From CAYQJS01 sp964417895 (GTDB lineage Bacteria > Chloroflexota > UBA6077 > SHYK01): 63,719 bases of DNA. Below the pieces are notes generated by a model, which made no database searches, was not told the origin of the DNA, and saw nothing but the letters and a program-made list of their open reading frames with translations. A program made the translations under genes and the position numbers. Position 1 is the first letter of the stretch; each line of letters starts with the position of its first letter. The stretch covers positions 1-63,719 of the forward strand of contig CAYQJS010000032.1 of NCBI GenBank assembly GCA_964417895.1, written 5' to 3'. This document shows, in pieces, positions 9,288-18,057 of this stretch.

Positions 9288-10232
9288 GTGGTGAATAGGG
9301 TGGGCGCCTACGCCTATTTCCGAAAGCGCATCGTTCCCATCGAGGAAGCCAACGTTAGCATCATGACGCACGCGCTCAACTACGGCACAGGTTGCTTCGA
9401 GGGCATCCGCGGGAATTGGAACGACGAGCACGAGCAGATCTACCTCTTCCGCATGCGCGACCACTTTGAGCGCTTGCGGCGTAGCGCGCGCATCCTGCGA
9501 ATCAAGATTCCGGAGACCGTCGACGAGCTGTGCGAGATCACCGTTGAGCTAGTGCGCCGAAGCGGGTATCTCGAGGACGTGTACGTTCGGCCGCTGGCGT
9601 ACAAGGCAGCGGAAGTGATTGGCCCCCGGCTGCACGACGTGGATGACGACGTCAATATTTTCGTTATCCCGTTTGGCGATTACCTCGACGCCGACAAGGG
9701 AATTCGCTGCTGCACTTCGTCCTGGCGGCGGGTGCCTGACACGTCAATTCCCGGCCGTGCCAAAGTGACGGGCATCTACGTTAACAACGCGCTCGCCAAG
9801 ACCGAGGCCTCAGATAACGGCTACGACGAAGCGATCATGCTCACTCAAGAAGGGAACGTCTCCGAGGGCTCCGGTGAGAACATCTTCGCCGTCTCGGGTG
9901 GACAGCTCGTGACGCCCGCCCCTGCCGAGGGCATCCTTGTCGGCATTACCAGGAACACGGTGATGGAGGTAGCGCGGCGGGAGTTGGGCATTGACGCGGT
10001 GGAACGCCAGATCCCCCGGTCCGAACTCTACGGTGCGGAGGAGGTGTTTCTGACGGGAACCGCTGCCCACCTGACGCCGGTCGTCGAAATCGATAGGCGG
10101 GTCATCGGGTCGGGCGGGACAGGGCCGATCACTCGCAAGCTGATGGATCTCTACTATGAGATCATTCGCGGAAAAAGCGCGACCTACGGCGCCTGGTGCA
10201 CGGCCGTTGCCCCGGTCAGCGTGGGGGCATAG
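9288..10232 (+). CDS. ilvE: Branched-chain amino acid aminotransferase (class IV PLP enzyme)
   Basis: 314 residues, the usual length. It transfers amino groups between glutamate and branched-chain 2-oxo acids in the last step of Leu, Ile and Val synthesis. Motifs: the N-terminal THALNYGTGCFEGIRG, the PLP-binding Lys159 (GRAKVTGIYVNN), and EGNVSEGSGENIF followed by GITRNTVMEVA, which are typical of IlvE over D-amino-acid aminotransferases. GTG at 9288 is taken as start; GTG 9291 is equally possible. The gene sits between a Nudix hydrolase and a cytidylate-kinase-like gene, apparently in one transcription unit. Confidence 0.88.
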   Translation: MVNRVGAYAYFRKRIVPIEEANVSIMTHALNYGTGCFEGIRGNWNDEHEQIYLFRMRDHFERLRRSARILRIKIPETVDELCEITVELVRRSGYLEDVYVRPLAYKAAEVIGPRLHDVDDDVNIFVIPFGDYLDADKGIRCCTSSWRRVPDTSIPGRAKVTGIYVNNALAKTEASDNGYDEAIMLTQEGNVSEGSGENIFAVSGGQLVTPAPAEGILVGITRNTVMEVARRELGIDAVERQIPRSELYGAEEVFLTGTAAHLTPVVEIDRRVIGSGGTGPITRKLMDLYYEIIRGKSATYGAWCTAVAPVSVGA

Positions 10233-10258
10233 GCCATACGGCTCGCGGAGGCCGACCG

Positions 10259-10891
10259 ATGCCGATTATCACGGTTTCCCGACAATACGCCAGTGGTGGC
10301 GGCGAGATCGCCCAACTCGCAGCGGAACGACTTGGAGTAGACCTGCTGGACCGCGAGCTCATCCATGAGGTCGCGCAGCGGCTTGGGCTCCCCGAAGATA
10401 TCGTGAGCGAGCACGATGAGCGGGGCGAGACCATCATTGCCCGGTTGGTGAACGCGCTGCGCGTGAGCTATCCGGATGCCTCAGCACCCCCCGATCTCCT
10501 TGAGCCGCCGGGTGACGTGCCGGACCTGTCCAATCGGGCTTATGTCCAGGTGATAGAACAGGTCATCCAGGAGGCGGCGAGAAGCGGAAACGCCGTCATC
10601 GTGGGCCGAGGCGCTCAATTCGTTCTTCGCAACCACGCTTCCGCGCTCCACGTCCATGTCTTTGCTCCCTTTGATATCCGCGCAAGCGCGGTGGTGAACG
10701 AGCAAGGGGTGTCTTTGCAGGAAGCCGAACGCATTGTTCGCGACTTCGACGGCGCTCGCGCTCGGTACGCTCGCCACTGGTACCATGCGGACTGGCAGGC
10801 CCCCGAGCACTACCACCTGATGATCAATGGTGGCAGGCTCGACCGAGAGCTAGCAGCAGACCTCGTCGTTGAGGTAGCTAGAAGCCTGTAA
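10259..10891 (+). CDS. Cytidylate-kinase-like P-loop protein
   Basis: About 210 residues starting MPIITVSRQYASGGGEIAQLAAERLG, the modified P-loop start seen in the cytidylate kinase-like family (Cytidylate_kin2), followed by VDLLDRELIHEVAQRLG and VIVGRGAQFVL. ATG 10259 has CGGAGG upstream and starts the domain; the longer frame overlaps the end of ilvE. Members are distinct from the essential Cmk and their phosphate acceptor is mostly untested. It ends 10 bases from the convergent carboxypeptidase gene. Confidence 0.8.
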   Translation: MPIITVSRQYASGGGEIAQLAAERLGVDLLDRELIHEVAQRLGLPEDIVSEHDERGETIIARLVNALRVSYPDASAPPDLLEPPGDVPDLSNRAYVQVIEQVIQEAARSGNAVIVGRGAQFVLRNHASALHVHVFAPFDIRASAVVNEQGVSLQEAERIVRDFDGARARYARHWYHADWQAPEHYHLMINGGRLDRELAADLVVEVARSL

Positions 10892-10901
10892 AGCCGAAGC
10901 C

Positions 10902-12533
10902 CTACTGCCAGCTGTACGACGCGAACGCCCAGTCCAGAAGCGCGGTGCTGTCCGCGTAGATGTCGTTGCTGCGCATCATGGCAACGTAAACCCGGCGGCC
11001 GTCCCGCGTGGCGGACCCCACAATCGCGCGGCCAGCTGCCGGTGTGTATCCGATCTTGACCCCGTCCGCGCCTTGATAGCGCCAGAGGAGCTGGTTCAGG
11101 TTGTATACCACGTGTCCCCGGCCGCGCGGCGTCTCGTAGTCACGAGCGGCCGACAGCTCCCGGAATAGCGGTACTCCCATGGCCTCTCTGGCGAGCATGG
11201 CCATATCCAATGCTGTAGACACGTGGCCCGGCGCATCGAGTCCGTGGGGGTTAGCGAAGTGCGAGCCCGTGAGCCCGAGCGACCGCACCTTTTCATTCAT
11301 CAACCCGGCGAAGGCTTCCGCGGTACCAGCCACATGATGCGCTAGGGCCAGCGCCGCGTCATTGCCTGACGCGAGCATCATGCCGTAGAGCAGATCCTCA
11401 ACCGTGAGCGTGTCACCCGGGTGAAGTCCCATGACCGTGCTGCCCGGCATTCGCCGGCTGTCAACCTGCACCGTAACCGGATCCGTCAGGTTCGCGTGGT
11501 CGAATACGACCATGGCGGTAAGAATCTTGGTCAGACTGGCGGGGGGAATGGGCACATTGGCTTCACGCGCCCAGAGGATTTGGCCCGAGTCAGCGTCGAT
11601 GACGACTGCGTGCTCGGCACTGATCCACCCGGGCGAGATCTCACGGACCCGTCGCGGACCCGGGCCCTCGGCGCGTCCCACATCGCGAGCGTCACCAATC
11701 TGGAGGAGCTGGCCAACAAGAAGGTGCCCTCGCGCGTCGAGCCCGTTCAGTCGGATCAGCTCTTCGCTCTTCAGGCCAAAGGCTTGCGCGATCGAAGCGA
11801 GCGTATCCCCCAGCCGTACTCGGTACGTCCCCGCCCTCCGAAAGGGCACTGCGCGAAATGCGGGCGAAGGTAGAGCGACATCAGGTGGCGCCACGCTGGG
11901 GACGACCGCTTCGGCTTCGACCCACCCGTAGTCTGTGCGCCCAGAAGCGATCTCGGAGTGACGGTAGACATACAGACGATCGGCAGCCGTGTCGCCGATG
12001 AGCATGAGGTCGACACCAGGGGGAACCTGGACCCCGGTCTCGCCAGCGGCGTCGCCGTAGAGTGTGGCGAAGCGCGCCGTGTGCACCCACTGGGAGGGAG
12101 GGCCGGAAAGGCCGCAATCGTCCAGGTCAATCCATCCCTCCACGCCTCCGCCTTCGAGGGCAGTCCCCTCGACGCGAAAGCGCGCGCCCTCCGCGCCCAC
12201 AACCCTGAGGAACTGCCACTGTCGGACGTTGCCGCTAGCCTCGGCACTCCAGGGATCGGCCCACAGGCGCGTGCTCCGCACAGCCTGAACCCACGTCGGA
12301 AGGGCCGCCGGCGCCACGTTGCGGTCGCTGGGGATCTGGGCGGCGGATACGATATCTCGGCCCTGGACGGCGACCGCGAGCGGATCCTCAGTCACGTCGC
12401 GACCCGCCGCCAGCGCAGCCCACCTGTCCTGCCGTTCGACCTGCTCGAGCTGGCCGCCCGAGACATGGGCGCCCACCAGGGCCACGCACAGCGTGAGGGC
12501 GCAGAGCATGTAGCCGGTCTCACCGGAGCTCAT
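10902..12533 (-). CDS. D-alanyl-D-alanine carboxypeptidase (S11) with LysM domain
   Basis: About 543 residues. An N-terminal hydrophobic segment (GYMLCALTLCVALVGA) is a signal peptide or anchor. Two SH3-like stretches follow, then a LysM domain (YRVRLGDTLASIAQAFGLKS) that binds glycan strands, then the S11 catalytic domain with SxxK (ASLTK), SGN (LASGNDAAL) and KxG (GVKIGYT). It trims the terminal D-Ala of peptidoglycan stem peptides outside the membrane. The frame is open further upstream but would overlap the neighbouring gene, so ATG 12533 is used; an ATG about 8 codons later would also give a signal peptide. Confidence 0.88.
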   Translation of the reverse strand: MSSGETGYMLCALTLCVALVGAHVSGGQLEQVERQDRWAALAAGRDVTEDPLAVAVQGRDIVSAAQIPSDRNVAPAALPTWVQAVRSTRLWADPWSAEASGNVRQWQFLRVVGAEGARFRVEGTALEGGGVEGWIDLDDCGLSGPPSQWVHTARFATLYGDAAGETGVQVPPGVDLMLIGDTAADRLYVYRHSEIASGRTDYGWVEAEAVVPSVAPPDVALPSPAFRAVPFRRAGTYRVRLGDTLASIAQAFGLKSEELIRLNGLDARGHLLVGQLLQIGDARDVGRAEGPGPRRVREISPGWISAEHAVVIDADSGQILWAREANVPIPPASLTKILTAMVVFDHANLTDPVTVQVDSRRMPGSTVMGLHPGDTLTVEDLLYGMMLASGNDAALALAHHVAGTAEAFAGLMNEKVRSLGLTGSHFANPHGLDAPGHVSTALDMAMLAREAMGVPLFRELSAARDYETPRGRGHVVYNLNQLLWRYQGADGVKIGYTPAAGRAIVGSATRDGRRVYVAMMRSNDIYADSTALLDWAFASYSWQ

Positions 12534-12604
12534 TCCGGAGAAGCGGCCTGCGCGGCGCACGTATTCGCGCGCAACGAACAGGGGGTGGCGATTAGACAAC
12601 AGCG

Positions 12605-13117
12605 CTATTCCCGGGTGCTGGCGCGCGAGCGCACCTGATCGACGAGGTAAGGGCCGTCCTCGTCCGGAAGACGGATGTATGTACAGTTGCGCACAACGTC
12701 GATGAAATGCAGACCACTGGGAGGCTGCAGCCACACGGCATGGGGCGCTTTGCTTATGGCGCGGATGATGGCCTCGCGTTGGATTGGTACGATCCACCGC
12801 TGGCCACGGCGGACGTCCACAAACGGCCCTTCGACCTCGCCTGTTATGGTTGCAACTCCATACAAGCTGGCTGGACCATCCGCATAGTAAACAATTACAT
12901 CGCCAACGTGCAGATTCTTGCGTGGATCCGAGGCCAGGCGGCCGTCCTTGAGATCGCAAAAATCATCGTAGTAGACGACTTCCATGGTGAGATCGCTGGG
13001 GTACCCGTGCACCCGCAGCCAGTACTGGCCAGGTGCGGCTCGCGTTGCAGCGTCCGCGGTGGGCTCAGTGACCACTTCGGTGGGCGCACGGTTGATCGCG
13101 GCGTCGTCCTGGCTCAT
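12605..13117 (-). CDS. EVE/PUA-like domain protein
   Basis: The 170-residue protein starts with an acidic, Ala/Thr-rich tail, then a compact domain. The segment NLHVGDVIVYYADGPASLYG, then GVATITGEVEGPFV and WIVPIQREAIIRAI, resembles EVE or ASCH proteins of the PUA fold, which bind modified bases or RNA. This rests on motif order only. It lies between the carboxypeptidase gene and the YggX-like gene on the same strand. Confidence 0.5.
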   Translation of the reverse strand: MSQDDAAINRAPTEVVTEPTADAATRAAPGQYWLRVHGYPSDLTMEVVYYDDFCDLKDGRLASDPRKNLHVGDVIVYYADGPASLYGVATITGEVEGPFVDVRRGQRWIVPIQREAIIRAISKAPHAVWLQPPSGLHFIDVVRNCTYIRLPDEDGPYLVDQVRSRASTRE

Positions 13118-13145
13118 GTCCCCGCCAAGCAGTTTGCCGAAGGAG

Positions 13146-13385
13146 TCACGTCAGATTGAAAAACTCGCACATCACGTCGTAGAGCTGGGCGCGGTGCTCG
13201 CGCAGGGCCGGATTTAGCCCGTAGTGGTTGATGACGTTGATGGACTGCTCGAACCACTCGTTCCAGCAGCTTTGGCACACACCCTCGTACACGAGCCGGC
13301 CAATATCACCGGCGAGGGGGGGGCTGGCCAATCCGGGGGCGGTGGCCCCGCACCTGGCACATGTAACCGCCCGCGCGTCTGTCAC
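13146..13385 (-). CDS. YggX-like Fe(2+)-trafficking protein
   Basis: The 79-residue protein matches the YggX pattern throughout: CARCGATAPGLASPPLAGDIG, then VYEGVCQSCWNEWFEQSINVINHYGLNP and YDVMCEFF. Proteobacterial YggX is linked to iron trafficking and protection of iron-sulfur enzymes. This copy has four Cys in two CxxC pairs (CARC, CQSC), which could bind metal. The GTG start overlaps the stop of the upstream isomerase gene (GTGA), implying translational coupling. Confidence 0.75.
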   Translation of the reverse strand: MTDARAVTCARCGATAPGLASPPLAGDIGRLVYEGVCQSCWNEWFEQSINVINHYGLNPALREHRAQLYDVMCEFFNLT

Positions 13386-14446
13386 GCTCCCTCCGGAAGC
13401 ATCTCCGCGGCCAGCCGCTCTTTCAAGACATCAAGCGCACGATTATCACTGGGGTCCACCTCGTTCTCGCGGGCCAGGTAGTAGCTCACGAAATCTCCGA
13501 TGTAGACGGCGGAGAAAAGCTGTTCCAAGGAGGACTCCCCCCGCGCCTCAACAATCTCCACCGGAATGTTGGAGGACTCGAGGAGATCGGCGGTGAGCTT
13601 CTCGCGCAAACGGATCCTCGGGTGATTAAGCCTGCTGGAGAGGACCACGACAGCGACATGCTCCACCGAGTCATCGGGAAAACGATACCCGAGCACGGCA
13701 TTGTGGTTTAGCTCCGGCAGCTGCTCGAAAAACGCCCACGCCTTGCCGTTCTCGTTGAGCTGCCCCTTCCAGCGTCGGGCAACCTCGGCCATAAGGCCGC
13801 CGCCGTACACGACGCCGATTCGGCCTCGAAGCCACGACGCTAGTGCCCGTGCGCGGTTCAGGTCTGGCGGTGCGCTGGGCCCCAACTCGGTGGCCATGCG
13901 CTCGAGGAGGGAGGCGGCGTCCCGGACGTCGCCGCTCACGTCGGGGACGAAGCCAAGCTGCACAAGAACTCCGAGCATGAGCAGTGTGGAGTAGCCAACA
14001 GCTTCCCGTGGCCGGCCCCCGAACGAGAAGCGCACCAACGGGAAGCCCTCGACGGTTGCCCGCTCGGCGAGCAATCCTCCGGTCGTCACGGCGAGACGGC
14101 GCGCGCCGCGCTGGCGCGCCCGATCGCAGGCTGAGAGCACTTCCTCTGTCGTTCCGGAGAAGCTGGAGAGCACAACGAGCGAGTCCGGACCCACGAAGGC
14201 GGGAAGATCATAGCCCCTGACGACTTCGACAGGGACCCGAATGTGGTCCTCGACCATAGTGCGGGTAAGGTCCCCGCCGATCGCCGAACCACCCATGCCA
14301 CAGATGACGACGTTCGCGGCATCCGCGTAATGGTCTGGCAAAGAGAGCCCTTCGACGAGCGACCAGGCATCCAGGAGCTGCCGCGGCAACTCCTGGATGC
14401 GGTCGATCATCTCAGCACCACCGGGCTTCAAGGCAAAACCATCCAC
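13382..14446 (-). CDS. Bifunctional phosphoglucose/phosphomannose isomerase
   Basis: 354 residues, the usual size of the SIS-domain PGI/PMI family found in archaea and some bacteria. It interconverts glucose-6-P, fructose-6-P and mannose-6-P. The first SIS domain shows ICGMGGSAIGGDL and SSFSGTTEEVL (phosphate binding). The second has the conserved ELNHNAVLGY with its catalytic His. The end (DFVSYYLARENEVDPSDNRALDVLKERL) is diagnostic. It feeds mannose-6-P to the phosphohexomutase encoded 19 bases upstream on the same strand. Confidence 0.92.
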   Translation of the reverse strand: MDGFALKPGGAEMIDRIQELPRQLLDAWSLVEGLSLPDHYADAANVVICGMGGSAIGGDLTRTMVEDHIRVPVEVVRGYDLPAFVGPDSLVVLSSFSGTTEEVLSACDRARQRGARRLAVTTGGLLAERATVEGFPLVRFSFGGRPREAVGYSTLLMLGVLVQLGFVPDVSGDVRDAASLLERMATELGPSAPPDLNRARALASWLRGRIGVVYGGGLMAEVARRWKGQLNENGKAWAFFEQLPELNHNAVLGYRFPDDSVEHVAVVVLSSRLNHPRIRLREKLTADLLESSNIPVEIVEARGESSLEQLFSAVYIGDFVSYYLARENEVDPSDNRALDVLKERLAAEMLPEGA

Positions 14447-14465
14447 TCCAGTGACCAGATCGCCG

Positions 14466-15917
14466 CTAGACCCCTGCGATCTCGCGGCCCAGGGCCAGGA
14501 TCCGGCCTACCCGGTTCTGACGGGTGGTCTCCGTGTAGATCCGCAAGAGCGGCTCCGTTCCGGAAAAGCGAATGAGCAGCCAGGATCCATCGTCAAGAAC
14601 GAACTTCTTGCCGTCGTCCTCGTTCACAGAAACAACCCGGGCCCCGTCGATGCTCGTCGGCCGCGCTTCCGCGACGCGCCGCAGGATCGTTTCACGCTGA
14701 GAGGCATCAAAGGTCACGTCCTCCCGCTCGTAGAACGAGGGGCCGGCTCGCTCGGCGAGGTAGTCGAGGAGACCGGAGAACGGCCGGCCTCTGACCACCA
14801 TGAGGTCGAGCGCATAAAGCCCAGCCACGATGGCATCCCTCTCAGGGATATGTCCGCCGAACCCAAAGCCGCCACTCTCCTCGCCACCCATGATGGCGTC
14901 AATCTCCATCATCTTCGGCCCAATGTACTTGAATCCCACGGGCGTCTCGACAATGGGAATGCCGTAGCGCGCACCCAGCCTGTCGGCCATAGCGGTAGAG
15001 GTGAGTGAACGGATGGCCGGCCCGACTCGGCCACGCACGTCCAGGAGGTAGAGCAGGAGGAGGCCGTAGGTCTCGAGGGAGTTGATGAATACTCCGCGCT
15101 CGTCGACGATGCCAATCCGGTCGGCGTCGCCGTCCGTGGCTAGACCTACATCGGCTCCCTCTGCGCGAACCCGTTGGACCAGCGCACTGAGATTTCTGGC
15201 TATCGGCTCCGGGTTGTGCATCCCGGGAAAGAGGGGGTTACGGTCATCTCGGATCTCCACTATCCTCGTGGAGCCACCTTCAAGGATCCGCCGAAAATAG
15301 CCGATGCCGGCCCCGTGCATCGTGTCGGCCACCACCGTGATCCCGGCGTTGCGCAGCCGGTCTACGTCGACGAGACGTTCGACCTGAGCAAGATACGGCG
15401 GGGCAGGGTCGATGTACGTAATCAGTCCGCGTTGCTCCGCTGCCGCCAGCGGAAGGCGGCGAACCGACGCTCCGTCGGCAAGCTGGAGCACATGGATGCG
15501 GTCCTCCAGCTCAGCAACCACCTCGGGCGACGCGGAACCCGCGTACTCCGGCTTGTATTTGAACCCGTTCCACTCTCCCGGATTGTGGCTCGCGGTGATG
15601 ATGACCGCCCCCCCTGCGTGCCGATCGAGAACGGAGTATGAGACGACGGGAGTAGGTGCAGGAGCGTTGCAGAGGGCGACGGGGACCTCGTTCGCGGCGG
15701 CCACTTCCGCTACGGCTCCTGCGAACCGGTCTGACGCGAATCGCGTATCGTAACCGACCACGAGTCCGTGCTCGGCCAGTCCCCGGGCCCGCAAGTAATC
15801 CGCGACAGCCTGCGCGCACACGCGAACGTTGTCGAAGGTGAAGTCCTCGGCTATGATGCCCCGCCAGCCATCGGTGCCGAACTCGATCCTTGTTAGTGCC
15901 TCTAGTTTACCCTTCAC
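14466..15917 (-). CDS. Phosphoglucomutase/phosphomannomutase
   Basis: 483 residues, alpha-D-phosphohexomutase superfamily. It moves phosphate between C6 and C1 of hexoses. The phosphoserine loop is TASHNPGEWNG, the metal loop ATDGDADRIG, the sugar loop GGEESGGFGF and the phosphate-binding loop RFSGTEPLLRIY. All four are intact, so it should be active. It lies 1 base from the GDP-mannose dehydratase gene, so the block can turn mannose-6-P into mannose-1-P. The mannose-1-P guanylyltransferase needed next is not in this window. Confidence 0.93.
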   Translation of the reverse strand: MKGKLEALTRIEFGTDGWRGIIAEDFTFDNVRVCAQAVADYLRARGLAEHGLVVGYDTRFASDRFAGAVAEVAAANEVPVALCNAPAPTPVVSYSVLDRHAGGAVIITASHNPGEWNGFKYKPEYAGSASPEVVAELEDRIHVLQLADGASVRRLPLAAAEQRGLITYIDPAPPYLAQVERLVDVDRLRNAGITVVADTMHGAGIGYFRRILEGGSTRIVEIRDDRNPLFPGMHNPEPIARNLSALVQRVRAEGADVGLATDGDADRIGIVDERGVFINSLETYGLLLLYLLDVRGRVGPAIRSLTSTAMADRLGARYGIPIVETPVGFKYIGPKMMEIDAIMGGEESGGFGFGGHIPERDAIVAGLYALDLMVVRGRPFSGLLDYLAERAGPSFYEREDVTFDASQRETILRRVAEARPTSIDGARVVSVNEDDGKKFVLDDGSWLLIRFSGTEPLLRIYTETTRQNRVGRILALGREIAGV

Positions 15918-15918
15918 T

Positions 15919-16974
15919 TTATCGTCCGGCCCGGACAGGGGTGCGGGCGACCCGCTCCCGCCAGTAATCCAGCAGGTCGCTCAGCGTTTGGGTGAACGAG
16001 ATGGTCGGCTCCCAACCCGTCGCAGCCCGGAACTTGGCTGAATCACCCCAGAGCAGTTTCACGTCGGACGGCCTGAGCCGCGTTGGATCGACTCGCGTTT
16101 CAATCGGTCGCGAGCTGAGGCCCAGAAGTACGTTGAGCATCTCTCCAACGGCGACCGGCCGGCCCGAAGCGATGTTGTACGCCTCGCCCGGCGTGCAGTG
16201 CTCCAGCGCCAACCAGTAGCCGCGCACGACGTCACGAACATCCGACCAGTCACGTTTGCTGCTCAGATCCCCTGTCTCGATCACGGGATCGTGGAGCCCC
16301 GCCTCGATCTCCGCGATCTGTTTGGCAAAGGAGGAGGTCGCGAGCACCTGTCCGCGCCGGGGGCCCGTGTGGTTGAAGCCGCGAGTGACGACTGTGTTGA
16401 AGCCATAGCTCCGGTGGTACTGGTACGCCATCATCTCCTGGGCGATCTTGCTGACGGCGTAGGGGCTTAGCGGCCGGAACGGATTGCTCTCTCGAATCGG
16501 AACCTCATCCTCGTACACCAACCCGTACTGCTCGCTGCTTCCGGCCACATGGATTTCAGGCTTCAGCCCCGCATGCCTGACGGCCTCGAACAGGTTGAGC
16601 TGGCCGATGACGTTGGTCTGCAACGTGTGGATGGGCTGGTTCCACGATGTGGGCACAAAGCTCTGGGCCGCCAGATGGAAGATTCGGTCGGGTGCGATGG
16701 CAGTGATCACCTGGTGCGTCGACGTCGGATCGCACAGGTCGCATTCCACCAGGTTCACGGCGCCACTGACAGTGTGCCGCCCCAGCTGAGCCGTGTCCGT
16801 AATGTTCAGCCCGTCCATGGTATTGAGTTGCCCGGTCGCCGCGATGTCGTCCAGATTATCGAGACGGCTCCGCCACCGCATCGTTCCGAAGATCTCGACG
16901 CCGGGCACCTGGAGGAGATATTCGGCGAGGTGGCTGCCCGCCATACCCGTGATTCCGGTGATAAGAACCCGCAA
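15919..16974 (-). CDS. gmd: GDP-mannose 4,6-dehydratase
   Basis: The 351-residue short-chain dehydrogenase has the Rossmann motif GITGMAGSHLAEYLL, catalytic Ser/Thr region AGSSEQYG, and Tyr-x3-Lys in YAVSKIAQEMMAYQYH. FNHTGPRRG and the N-terminal FGTMRWRSRLDNL fit GDP-mannose dehydratases better than dTDP-glucose enzymes. It makes GDP-4-keto-6-deoxymannose with bound NADP as carrier. The neighbouring reductase gene supports the assignment. A related GDP- or ADP-sugar substrate cannot be ruled out from sequence. Confidence 0.85.
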   Translation of the reverse strand: MRVLITGITGMAGSHLAEYLLQVPGVEIFGTMRWRSRLDNLDDIAATGQLNTMDGLNITDTAQLGRHTVSGAVNLVECDLCDPTSTHQVITAIAPDRIFHLAAQSFVPTSWNQPIHTLQTNVIGQLNLFEAVRHAGLKPEIHVAGSSEQYGLVYEDEVPIRESNPFRPLSPYAVSKIAQEMMAYQYHRSYGFNTVVTRGFNHTGPRRGQVLATSSFAKQIAEIEAGLHDPVIETGDLSSKRDWSDVRDVVRGYWLALEHCTPGEAYNIASGRPVAVGEMLNVLLGLSSRPIETRVDPTRLRPSDVKLLWGDSAKFRAATGWEPTISFTQTLSDLLDYWRERVARTPVRAGR

Positions 16975-16994
16975 AGCTGCCCTCCGCAGCGAGG

Positions 16995-17954
16995 TTACGC
17001 CGTGACCGCCTGGTCTCGCCAGTAGTCGAGGATATCCTGCAGCGTCACTTCAAGAGGAATGCGCGCCTCCCATCGGGTGCGCTCACGAAACTGGGTTGCG
17101 TCGCACAACAACAGCGGCGCATCGGCGCTGCGCAGACGACTGGAGTCCACGCGCACGGTTACCGGCGCGCGGCTGCTGCCGATCAGCTGCTCCAGGAGGG
17201 CTTGGATGGAAACCGCGGCCCCACGGCCGATGTTATAGACGGCGCCCGACTCGCCGTTCAACAACGCGAGCTCGTATGCCCCAACCATATCGCGCACGTC
17301 CGTGAAGTCCCGCTTTGCCTCCAGATTCCCCACGGCGATCACTGGCTCTCGCGCCCCGCGCTCGATTTCGACGATCTGGCGCGCGAAGCTGGCCGCGACG
17401 AAGCGGTCGCTCTGGCCCGGACCGATGTGTGTGAAGGGCCGCACACGCACGATGTCCAGACCATACGCGACGTGATACTGATAGCCGAGCAGGTCCAGAG
17501 CGGCCTTGCTTACTGCGTACGGGCTCTCGGGGCAAAGAGGGGCAAGCTCATCAATGGGACGCCCATCCCGAGCGCGTCCATAGACCTCCGCAGAGCTCAC
17601 AACGAGAATGCGCGGCCTGTGCCCGCTGGAGCGAACCGCCTCCAGCACGTTGATCAGACAAGCGGTGTTGTTGTGCAGCGTTCCCATCGGGTCCATGAAC
17701 GACTCGCTCACGGATGATTGGGCCGCGAGGTGGATAACCCGGTCGGCCGCGGCATCGTGGACCGCTCGAGACGCAGCGCTCGGATGGGTGAGGTCAGTCA
17801 GGATGAGATCGAAGCGCGGCGCCCTGTCCCCCTGCCCAGCACGCCAGAGCACGGGGCGCCGTGCGATCCCCGTGACGGTATCCCCGGAAGCCAAGAGCCG
17901 AGCGGCGAGGTGCTGGCCGACGAAGCCGCCGACCCCGGTGATCAGAGAGTGCAC
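16995..17954 (-). CDS. rmd: GDP-4-keto-6-deoxy-D-mannose reductase-like epimerase family protein
   Basis: The 319-residue protein has a GVGGFVGQHLAARLL Rossmann start, the SSAEVYG catalytic Ser segment, Tyr-x3-Lys in YAVSKAALDLLGYQYH, then RPFTHIGPGQ. RMD-type enzymes reduce GDP-4-keto-6-deoxymannose to GDP-D-rhamnose; GDP-fucose synthases also epimerise and look different. Paired with the dehydratase gene 20 bases downstream, it suggests D-rhamnose supply for surface glycans. It resembles the dehydratase along its whole length, consistent with an old duplication. Confidence 0.8.
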   Translation of the reverse strand: MHSLITGVGGFVGQHLAARLLASGDTVTGIARRPVLWRAGQGDRAPRFDLILTDLTHPSAASRAVHDAAADRVIHLAAQSSVSESFMDPMGTLHNNTACLINVLEAVRSSGHRPRILVVSSAEVYGRARDGRPIDELAPLCPESPYAVSKAALDLLGYQYHVAYGLDIVRVRPFTHIGPGQSDRFVAASFARQIVEIERGAREPVIAVGNLEAKRDFTDVRDMVGAYELALLNGESGAVYNIGRGAAVSIQALLEQLIGSSRAPVTVRVDSSRLRSADAPLLLCDATQFRERTRWEARIPLEVTLQDILDYWRDQAVTA

Positions 17955-18057
17955 GGAGCGGTGAACATCAAGCGCGCATCCACGGGAGCGGGCGGCGCTT
18001 TGCTCGTGTGCACTGGACTGCGCTCCTAGCGTGCGCTGCTCCGTCAGCTGCCCTAGG

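Noticed and set aside
12534..12959. N-terminal extension of the carboxypeptidase to 685 residues
   Set aside because: It overlaps most of the well-formed EVE-like gene and its composition is not protein-like; the signal peptide begins near 12533.
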